Below, in pieces: positions 6,951 to 12,036 of a stretch of 12,036 nt of DNA. The stretch is from an uncultured Oscillospiraceae bacterium (lineage in GTDB: Bacteria; Bacillota; Clostridia; Oscillospirales; Oscillospiraceae): positions 1 to 12,036 of the forward strand of contig CAKUND010000056.1 of assembly GCA_934668295.1 (NCBI GenBank), given 5' to 3'. Positions within the stretch are counted from its first letter, which is position 1, and every line of letters starts with the position of its first letter. Under the pieces are notes generated by a model. It was not told the origin of the DNA. It saw only the letters and a list, made by a program, of their open reading frames with translations, and did not search any database. The position numbers and the translations under genes were made by a program.

Positions 6951-7407
6951 CGATGACCTCCAGCGCGGAGATCAGACCCGTGAGCTCGAATTCGCTCGTC
7001 TTGAGGATATATTCATAGCCGACGCGAATCTCCTGCGGCCCGACCTTATAGACGTTGCCGGTAAACGATGCGTCAGCCTCGACCGTGATATACAGGCGCA
7101 GATGGCCGTTTTCACCGGCGTAATCCGCAGTCTGCACATCGGTGATGGACGCGGCGATGACCTTGGAGTCGTTGACAAGGGCTTTGCCGATCTGCGTCTC
7201 GGCGAAGTACGCGATATCAGCGGGAACATCCTCAAATTCTACGGTATAAACGGCCCTTTTTTCCGTGCCTGTCACGGCAGCTGCGGCCTTCCTGCCGCCG
7301 AGCTTCCAGACGACCGCCGCCAGAACCGCGATGATCAGCAGCACGACCAGCAGATCGATCAGATTGATCTTGCCGAACAGACGGCCTTTTTCATCGATCA
7401 GTTTCAT
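6943..7407 (-). CDS. DUF4330 family membrane-anchored protein
   Basis: A 154-residue protein with the family's characteristic opening MKLIDEKGRLFGKINLIDLL, one transmembrane helix (about 16-36), a short Lys/Ala linker and a C-terminal domain of about 105 residues predicted mostly as beta strands (RAVYTVEFEDVP, HLRLYITVEAD, EIRVGYEYILKTSEFEL). The topology is N-terminus inside, with the domain outside the membrane. No enzymatic motif is visible. I recall DUF4330 genes beside polysaccharide genes of clostridia and cyanobacteria, and here it leads an operon with an O-antigen ligase-like protein, so it may be a scaffold or co-factor for surface glycan export or attachment; that is inference. The ATG at 7407 has GGAGG 6 bases upstream; a longer reading of 25 more residues has no such site. 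Confidence 0.87.
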   Translation of the reverse strand: MKLIDEKGRLFGKINLIDLLVVLLIIAVLAAVVWKLGGRKAAAAVTGTEKRAVYTVEFEDVPADIAYFAETQIGKALVNDSKVIAASITDVQTADYAGENGHLRLYITVEADASFTGNVYKVGPQEIRVGYEYILKTSEFELTGLISALEVIDG

Positions 7408-7432
7408 GTAGTACCTCCCAAAGAGTTTGCAG

Positions 7433-7461
7433 TTGATTTGCCCCATTGAATCAGGTATAAT
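7433..7461 (+). promoter_or_regulatory. Sigma-A promoter for the GT4-CsaB operon
   Basis: TTGATT (7433-7438) and TATAAT (7456-7461) are 17 bases apart. The -10 box is perfect and the -35 matches 4 of 6 positions. The predicted start near 7468 leaves a leader of about 80 bases before the start codon at 7549. The promoter lies inside the predicted leader of the opposite operon. Confidence 0.75.
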
Positions 7462-7463
7462 AA

Positions 7464-7485
7464 GGAACAGTTCAAGGAACATTCC
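7464..7485. repeat. Two adjacent short palindromes at the overlapping start sites (possible operator)
   Basis: GGAACAGTTC (7464-7473) contains the palindrome GAAC-A-GTTC, and GGAACATTCC (7476-7485) is GGAA-CA-TTCC. The two share the GGAACA core and begin 12 bases apart. They fill most of the interval between the rightward and leftward promoters, where a bound protein could block both. Such short palindromes can arise by chance, and no regulator is encoded in the window. Confidence 0.35.
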
Positions 7486-7490
7486 AGCCT

Positions 7491-7519
7491 ATTTTACAGT
7501 ATCTTACCGCGAGAAACAA
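7491..7519 (-). promoter_or_regulatory. Candidate sigma-A promoter for the DUF4330 / O-antigen ligase-like operon
   Basis: On the minus strand TTGTTT (7514-7519) and TAAAAT (7491-7496) are 17 bases apart. The -10 box matches 5 of 6 and the -35 box 3 of 6. The predicted start near 7484 leaves a leader of about 77 bases before the ATG at 7407, and it lies beyond the start site of the opposing promoter, so the two transcripts would overlap. Confidence 0.5.
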
Positions 7520-7548
7520 GTGGTAATTCAAAAATGAGGATTTCCGAT

Positions 7549-9759
7549 ATGAAGGTATTGCATTTGATCTCCGGCGGCGACGTCGGCGGCGCAAAAACGC
7601 ACGTGCTGTCGCTGCTGCACGGTCTTGGGAAAACCGAGCAGGTCCGGCTTGTCTGTTTCCGGGAGGGAGAGTTTGCTGAGGATGCAAGAGCGCTCGGCAT
7701 CGATACGGTCGTCATGGAGACCTCCGTGCAGACGGCCATCGGCCATCTCGCGCAGATGATCCGCGCCGAGGGCTTTCAGATCGTCCACTGCCACGGCGCA
7801 CGCGCCAACCTGACCGGCGCGGTCCTGCGCCGGAAAATTCAGGTACCCATCGTCACGACCGTCCATTCCGACTACCGGCTCGACTATCTGGGCCGGCCTC
7901 TGCACCGGCTGACCTACGGCACGATCAACACCGTTGCGCTGCGCATGTTCGACTATCACATCGGCGTGTCCGACGCCATGGCGCAGCTGCTTATCTCGCG
8001 CGGCTTCGACCCGCAGACGATGTTCGCGATCTATAACGGCATTGATTTTTCTCCCGTTGTACCGAAGCTGGACAGGGAAGCATATCTGCGCTCTGTTGGT
8101 ATGGAGACGGCAGAAGATACCATTGTGTTCGGTATTGCAGCCCGTCTCGATCCTGTCAAGGACGTCGGGACGCTTATCCGCGGCTTTTCCATCGCGGTGC
8201 GGAATCATCCCAATATCCGACTGCTTATCGCGGGCGACGGCGAACAGCGCCAGACGCTGGAAAAGCTTGCCGCTGACATCTGCCCGGCCGGCAGCGTCGT
8301 GTTTGCAGGTTGGGTCACGGATATGGACAGCTTCTATCACGCGCTGGACGTCAACACACTGACGTCTCTTTCCGAGACCTTCCCGTATGCCATCACAGAG
8401 GGCGCGCGCATGCGCTGCGCAACGATCGCGTCGAACGTCGGCGGCATCCCGTATATCATCGAGCATGGTGTGACTGGCCTCCTGTTTGAGCCGCAGAACG
8501 CAGAAGCGCTCGGCGCCTGCATGGCGCGGCTGGCCGAATCCGCGGCCATGCGCGCGCAGCTCGGCGAAAATCTGTATGAAAAAGCCTCGCGCGAATTTTC
8601 CATCAGCGCGACCGTCGGCAAGCAGATCGAGATCTACCAGACCATCCTCCGCCGCACGGCCATGCCAAAGAAAAAGAAATACGGCGTTCTGATCTGCGGC
8701 GCCTACGGCAAGGGCAACGCGGGCGACGACGCGATCTTAAAGGCGATCCTTGCGCAGATGAAGGCCATTGACCGCGATATGCCGGTCTACGTCATGTCGC
8801 ACGATCCCGCCGAGACGCGCCTGCGGTATCATGTCGGCTCCGTACACGTGTTTGACCCTATCCGTTTCTGGCCGCTTATGCACAGATGCAGACTGTTTAT
8901 CTCCGGCGGCGGAAGCCTCATCCAGAACGAAACGAGCACGCGTTCCTTAAATTATTATCTCACGACCATCCGCATGGCGCATGCCGCGGGCTGCCGCGTC
9001 ATGATGTACGGCTGCGGCATCGGCCCCGTCAGCGGGGAGGGCAGCCGCCGCCATACTGCGCGCATCCTCAACCGCTGCGTGGACAAGATCACGCTCCGTG
9101 AGGATCTTTCCCGGAAGGAGCTTTCTGACATAGGGGTAACGCAGCCAGATATCTCCGTTACGGCAGACCCGGCGCTGCTGCTCCAGCCTGCGTCCACCGG
9201 CGCAGTGGACAGCTATTTCCTGAGCAATGACCTCGACCCGAACGGGAGCTACGCCATGTTTGTCCTGCGTCCGTGGAAAAATCTTTCCGCGCACCTGCAG
9301 TCGATCGTAGATGCTGCAATTTATGTCAACCAAAAGCACGGCCTGACCCCGGTTTTCGTCGCGCTGGAACCGACGCGCGATCTGGAGATCAACCGGCAAG
9401 CTGCCGGTATGCTGCCGTGCCGGTCGTTCGTTCTGCCTGCCCCGCGCGATGAGCAGCTGACCATCGGCATGATGCAGAAAATGCGCGTGATCGTATCCAT
9501 GCGGCTGCACGCGCTGATCTTTGCCTCGTCTGTCGGCGCGCCGCTGGCTGCGATCTCGTATGACCCGAAGGTCACCGGCTTCATGGCGTATCTTGGCCAG
9601 AAGCACTGCATGGAGCTGGCCGACGTAACGAAGGACAGCCTGTGTGCCCTGATCGACGACGCCATGCAGACAGCGCAGCCGTATTCGACCGAGCGTCTGC
9701 GCCGCCTCGCGGCGGAAAATGAAGAAGCGGCGCGCAAGCTGCTGGAGGAGTCCCTATGA
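7549..9759 (+). CDS. GT4 glycosyltransferase fused to CsaB-type polysaccharide pyruvyl transferase
   Basis: A 736-residue two-domain protein. Residues 1-370 are a GT4-family (GT-B fold) glycosyltransferase: the nucleotide-loop motif SGGDVGGAKTH (8-18), VHCHGARAN (79-87), YNGID (162-166) and the E-x7-E donor-binding motif at Glu275 to Glu283. From about 373 a complete CsaB-like domain begins with KKYGVLICGAYGKGNAGDDAIL (near 376-397), then SGGGSLIQN (452-460), YGCGIGPV (487-494) and RLHALIF (652-658, with the conserved Arg and His). CsaB adds pyruvate from phosphoenolpyruvate as a ketal to a sugar of the secondary cell wall polymer, creating the ligand for SLH-domain proteins. The start at 7549 has GAGGA 8 bases upstream and gives the typical MKVLHLISGG opening; the ATG at 7534 lacks a site. 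The Met at the domain junction (8662) has no ribosome binding site, so the fusion looks real. The exact sugar is unknown. Confidence 0.92.
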   Translation: MKVLHLISGGDVGGAKTHVLSLLHGLGKTEQVRLVCFREGEFAEDARALGIDTVVMETSVQTAIGHLAQMIRAEGFQIVHCHGARANLTGAVLRRKIQVPIVTTVHSDYRLDYLGRPLHRLTYGTINTVALRMFDYHIGVSDAMAQLLISRGFDPQTMFAIYNGIDFSPVVPKLDREAYLRSVGMETAEDTIVFGIAARLDPVKDVGTLIRGFSIAVRNHPNIRLLIAGDGEQRQTLEKLAADICPAGSVVFAGWVTDMDSFYHALDVNTLTSLSETFPYAITEGARMRCATIASNVGGIPYIIEHGVTGLLFEPQNAEALGACMARLAESAAMRAQLGENLYEKASREFSISATVGKQIEIYQTILRRTAMPKKKKYGVLICGAYGKGNAGDDAILKAILAQMKAIDRDMPVYVMSHDPAETRLRYHVGSVHVFDPIRFWPLMHRCRLFISGGGSLIQNETSTRSLNYYLTTIRMAHAAGCRVMMYGCGIGPVSGEGSRRHTARILNRCVDKITLREDLSRKELSDIGVTQPDISVTADPALLLQPASTGAVDSYFLSNDLDPNGSYAMFVLRPWKNLSAHLQSIVDAAIYVNQKHGLTPVFVALEPTRDLEINRQAAGMLPCRSFVLPAPRDEQLTIGMMQKMRVIVSMRLHALIFASSVGAPLAAISYDPKVTGFMAYLGQKHCMELADVTKDSLCALIDDAMQTAQPYSTERLRRLAAENEEAARKLLEESL

Positions 9760-10904
9760 GAAAAATCGTTTGTCTGGCCACATCTCCGTGGTATCCCATC
9801 CCGACGCGCAAGCAGCAGGTCATGAGCCGGATCCCGGACGCGGAGATCCTCTATTTTGACCCGTCTATCACCTATATTGCTCCCATGAAGGACAAAGCCG
9901 CCCAGCCGGGGCTGACGAATTATAAAAAAGAGGGCGTTCATCCGCAGGAGAACATCACAGTGTATGCTCTGCCGCCGGTTCTGCCGTTCTTTTATCAATT
10001 CCGTTGGATCAATAAGCTGAACCAGCAGAAAATCGCGCGCTTCGTCCGCGAAAAAATGCAGGAACACGGCTTTGAGGACGCTGTTCTGTGGGTCTATTCG
10101 CCTGTTACGGTCGATCTTATTGATCTGGTGCCGCACAAGGCGCTGGTCTATGACTGCGTCGACCGGCATTCGGCCTACGGCGGACTGATGGACCCGGCGC
10201 TTGTCGACGCGATGGAGCTGGAGCTTGCGGGGAAAGCCGATCATGTCTTCGCTACCGCCGATGCGCTGGCCGACCGCCTGCGTGCCGCGCAGCCAAAGAC
10301 GGATATGATCCCGAATGGAGCGAATTTTGAGCGCTTCGCGCAGGCCGCGCAGCCGCAGCCGCTCCCCGACGATATGCAGGGCATTCCGCACCCGATTTTC
10401 GGCTTCGTCGGCGCGCTGCAGAGCTGCATCGAGTATGATTATCTCGAAGCGGCGGCAGCGGCCCGCCCAGACTGGAGCTTTGTCCTGATCGGCAAGGAAA
10501 AGCCCGGCGTCGACCTGTCCGCGCTTCACGCCATGCAAAACGTGCACTTTCTCGGCCTTAAGCCGAACGAGCAGCTGCCGCAGTATCTGGCGCACTTTGA
10601 CGCCTGCCTGAATCTGTTCGCGAAAAGCGATCTCAGTAAGGACGTCAGCCCGCTGAAATTCTATGAATATCTTGCAACAGGCCGGCCCATCGTCTCAACG
10701 AAGCAGCCGGATCAGATCCTCCAATACGCACCCCTCATCGAGATCGCCGACAGCCCGGAGGAATTTATCTCCGCCTGCGAAAAAGCACGTTCCGACACAG
10801 CATCGGAGCGGATCGCCGCACGCATTGAGGCGGGCCGCGCCTGCTCGTGGGACAGCCGCGTATCGCAGATGTGCGGAATCTTAGAAGGGCAGGGGATCCT
10901 ATGA
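9756..10904 (+). CDS. TuaH-like GT-B glycosyltransferase
   Basis: A 382-residue cytoplasmic glycosyltransferase of GT-B fold. The N-terminal domain opens with ATSPWYPIPTRKQQVMSRI (8-26), like the WYDIVSRKQQ-type opening of TuaH, a transferase of teichuronic acid synthesis. Further landmarks are YDCVDRHSAY (132-141), IPNGANFERF (185-194), GFVGAL (216-221) and the C-terminal donor-binding segment SPLKFYEYLATGRPIVST (298-315, with Glu304 in the usual position). The ATG overlaps the stop of the GT4-CsaB gene as ATGA, with GGAGGAG just upstream, so the two are translationally coupled. It probably adds another sugar to the same surface polysaccharide. The class is sure; donor and acceptor cannot be read from sequence. 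Confidence 0.9.
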   Translation: MRKIVCLATSPWYPIPTRKQQVMSRIPDAEILYFDPSITYIAPMKDKAAQPGLTNYKKEGVHPQENITVYALPPVLPFFYQFRWINKLNQQKIARFVREKMQEHGFEDAVLWVYSPVTVDLIDLVPHKALVYDCVDRHSAYGGLMDPALVDAMELELAGKADHVFATADALADRLRAAQPKTDMIPNGANFERFAQAAQPQPLPDDMQGIPHPIFGFVGALQSCIEYDYLEAAAAARPDWSFVLIGKEKPGVDLSALHAMQNVHFLGLKPNEQLPQYLAHFDACLNLFAKSDLSKDVSPLKFYEYLATGRPIVSTKQPDQILQYAPLIEIADSPEEFISACEKARSDTASERIAARIEAGRACSWDSRVSQMCGILEGQGIL

Positions 10905-11518
10905 AGAAAAAACTGCTCATCACCGGCTTTGACCCGTTTGGCGGCGAGTCAGTCAACCCTGCGTTCGAGGCCGTGCGGCTGCTGCCGGACGAAATTGCGG
11001 AATTTGAATTATGTAAACTTGAAATTCCAACGGAATTTCTCAAAAGCGGCGTGATCCTGAAAGCCGCGCTTCGCGCGGTTCATCCCGACGCGGTGCTCTG
11101 CGTCGGTCAGGCCGGAGGCCGCACGGCCATCACGCCGGAGCGCGTAGCGATCAATCTGATGGACGCCCGCATTCCGGACAATGCCGGATATCAGCCCATA
11201 GACATGCCTGTTGTGTCGGATGGCCCGGCCGCGTATTTTTCTACGCTGCCCATCAAGGCGATCGTAACGCGGATACAAAGCGCCGGTCTGCCTTCTGCGG
11301 TTTCCAACACTGCTGGCACCTATGTCTGCAACAGCCTTCTGTATACGCTGCTGCATACGGCGGCGCTCGAATATCCCGGTCTGCGCGGCGGCTTTCTCCA
11401 TGTTCCCTATGCGATGGAGCAGCTTTCCGGCAAGCCGGACGGCACCTTCGGCATGCCCCTGCCCGATATCGCCCGCGCTCTGACCTGTGCTGTCGAGGCG
11501 ATTGCAGAGAGCCTGTAA
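10901..11518 (+). CDS. pcp: Pyroglutamyl-peptidase I (pyrrolidone-carboxylate peptidase)
   Basis: A 205-residue cytosolic cysteine peptidase (MEROPS C15) that removes N-terminal pyroglutamate from peptides. Length and motifs match the family fully: LLITGFDPFGGESVNP (5-20), VGQAGGRTAITPERVAIN (68-85) with catalytic Glu80, SNTAGTYVCNSLLY (135-148) with nucleophile Cys143, and GGFLHVPY (163-170) with His167. The ATG at 10901 overlaps the glycosyltransferase stop as ATGA, with AGGGG 5 bases upstream. A longer in-frame reading from 10847 would run back into the glycosyltransferase and is unlikely. Being the last gene of a polysaccharide operon is unexpected for a peptide-catabolic enzyme. It may simply be transcribed together, or may act on cell-wall or surface-protein peptides; that is speculation. 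Confidence 0.96.
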   Translation: MKKKLLITGFDPFGGESVNPAFEAVRLLPDEIAEFELCKLEIPTEFLKSGVILKAALRAVHPDAVLCVGQAGGRTAITPERVAINLMDARIPDNAGYQPIDMPVVSDGPAAYFSTLPIKAIVTRIQSAGLPSAVSNTAGTYVCNSLLYTLLHTAALEYPGLRGGFLHVPYAMEQLSGKPDGTFGMPLPDIARALTCAVEAIAESL

Positions 11519-11536
11519 AACCTGAAATCAACAAGA

Positions 11537-11737
11537 ATGACCGCCGGCCATGCGCTTACACGTATGGCCGGCGGCGCTTTATATGATGGGCACCTGCTTG
11601 TCAAGCGCTGGCCGGAGATGGCTGCGAAGATCCAGAAGCGGCTGCTGAGTGAGGGCAAGATCACAAAGGAGATGATCGAGAGCTATGTGGACGCATACGA
11701 CGGGATCTACGGCGACGACACGGACGCCTATTGCTGA
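11537..11737 (+). CDS. Unrecognised small reading frame, possibly the 5' part of a broken gene
   Basis: A 66-residue frame with no ribosome binding site before its ATG and a strong hairpin over its first codons, so its start is doubtful. From about residue 16 the codons look like those of real genes here, and the peptide is a charged helical stretch (VKRWPEMAAKIQKRLLSEGK, then TKEMIESYVDAYDGIYGDD). It may be the remains of a longer gene, or the upstream half of a gene continued in the next frame after 11735. I do not recognise it and propose no function. Confidence 0.3.
   Translation: MTAGHALTRMAGGALYDGHLLVKRWPEMAAKIQKRLLSEGKITKEMIESYVDAYDGIYGDDTDAYC
11541..11574 (+). terminator. GC-rich hairpin after pcp, probable terminator with a weak T-run
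   Basis: CCGCCGGCCATGCG (11541-11554) pairs along all 14 positions (one G-T) with 11561-11574 around the loop CTTACA, 22 bases after the pcp stop. Only CGCTTTATAT follows, so the T-run is poor. It probably ends or attenuates the surface-polysaccharide operon. It lies within the first third of the low-confidence reading frame that starts at 11537. Confidence 0.6.
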
Positions 11738-12036
11738 TGGAAGAGACCGTAAAATTCTGTACGAAGTAAACAAAGTACATCAAGTCGATAAAACAAAAAT
11801 CCCCGGCGAGCATACCGCTACTGGCGAAAGCCAGCACTTCCGTTACCAGAAGACTGGAGCGGGTGGTACTCAAACCGAGGACGGAAGAACCGACGCCCCC
11901 CGGACTTTCACTGCCGGGGTCAGCAGCAAAAATGCCGCCAACGCAGGTTCTTCTAAAAACAGTATATCCAAAACGGGAGAAACTGTCAAGGGAAAAATGT
12001 CCGCACAGGACGGGCGGTATCGGGATCTGATGGGGG
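11685..12036 (+). CDS. Open reading frame running off the right edge, unrecognised
   Basis: A frame without stops from 11676 to the end of the window (120 codons), first ATG at 11685 with no convincing ribosome binding site. From 11736 the peptide is hydrophilic (RDRKILYEVNKVHQVDKT, then GESQHFRYQKTGAGGTQTED), rich in Gly, Ser, Thr and Lys like a linker or a secreted or structural protein, with no hydrophobic segment. It is in the +1 frame relative to the small frame ending at 11737, and the two together read more smoothly than either alone. The base composition is more A-rich than that of the genes to the left. The antisense frame is also open here, so coding is not proven. No family is recognised. 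Confidence 0.35.
   Translation, partial: MWTHTTGSTATTRTPIADGRDRKILYEVNKVHQVDKTKIPGEHTATGESQHFRYQKTGAGGTQTEDGRTDAPRTFTAGVSSKNAANAGSSKNSISKTGETVKGKMSAQDGRYRDLMG

Noticed and set aside
7528..8466. A 312-codon open frame on the minus strand, opposite the GT4 domain
   Set aside because: It is a shadow of the GT4 coding frame, and its 3' end would run into the divergent promoter region.
8662..9759. CsaB domain as a separate gene starting at the ATG at 8662
   Set aside because: There is no ribosome binding site upstream, the frame is continuous with the GT4 domain, and no stop or overlap signal is present, unlike the other junctions in this operon.
9321..10595. A 424-codon open frame on the minus strand across the CsaB domain and the next glycosyltransferase
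   Set aside because: It crosses two recognised, translationally coupled genes on the other strand and shows no family motif.
11661..11873. A minus-strand frame with a hydrophobic stretch at the right edge
   Set aside because: It has no ribosome binding site and is the exact antisense frame of the plus-strand open frame. The hydrophobic stretch is what antisense of a Lys/Glu/Gln-rich stretch produces. Kept in mind because the plus-strand coding is itself unproven.
1..12036. CRISPR array, insertion sequence, attachment site or defence system
   Set aside because: No spaced direct repeats, transposase or integrase motifs, or terminal inverted repeats were seen. The tRNA-Pro has an intact 3' end and its downstream flank is outside the window, so integration there cannot be judged.

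Overview
The window looks like a chromosomal segment of a GC-rich, endospore-forming member of the Clostridia, most likely of the Oscillospiraceae/Ruminococcaceae type. The reasons are strong AGGAGG-type ribosome binding sites, sigma-A-like promoters, a SpoIVFB-type sporulation protease beside the TIGR03960/TIGR03936 gene pair, a clostridial-style ThyX C-terminus, DUF4330 and DUF3783 proteins, and a CsaB-type pyruvyl transferase. The genus is inferred from gene content and base composition only.

Layout. At the left edge a tRNA-Pro(CGG) reads leftward from a perfect TTGACA-17-TATAAT promoter. Rightward from 190 to 4943 run a small one-helix membrane protein, a short SpoIVFB-like site-2 protease, a B12-binding radical SAM protein (with its own candidate promoter), a DUF2344/TIGR03936 protein and a double-domain ThyX-like protein. 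This block ends at a strong hairpin at 4946-4988, which also separates it from a leftward operon.

The leftward operon (7407 to 4990) encodes a DUF4330 membrane-anchored protein, a multi-pass O-antigen ligase/polymerase-like protein and a DUF3783 protein. All three are translationally coupled by 8-bp and 4-bp overlaps. It diverges from a rightward operon (7549 to 11518) that encodes a glycosyltransferase fused to a CsaB-type polysaccharide pyruvyl transferase, a second TuaH-like glycosyltransferase and pyroglutamyl-peptidase I, again joined by ATGA overlaps. The gap between the operons holds two good promoter candidates that face each other, with two small palindromes between them at the predicted start sites.

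The two divergent operons together probably make, polymerise or attach, and pyruvylate a cell-surface polysaccharide. CsaB-type pyruvylation is the known modification that lets SLH-domain proteins bind secondary cell wall polymer. The left block combines sporulation (SpoIVFB) with RNA- or cofactor-related radical SAM functions of unknown target.

The right edge (11519-12036) holds a GC-rich hairpin followed by two open frames that read like one gene broken, or shifted, by +1 near 11735. I do not recognise the product. I saw no insertion sequence, CRISPR array, defence system or clear phage gene. The most unusual items are the GT4-CsaB fusion, the duplicated ThyX-like protein with its signature residues split between the halves, the face-to-face promoters, and the unexplained right-edge reading frames.
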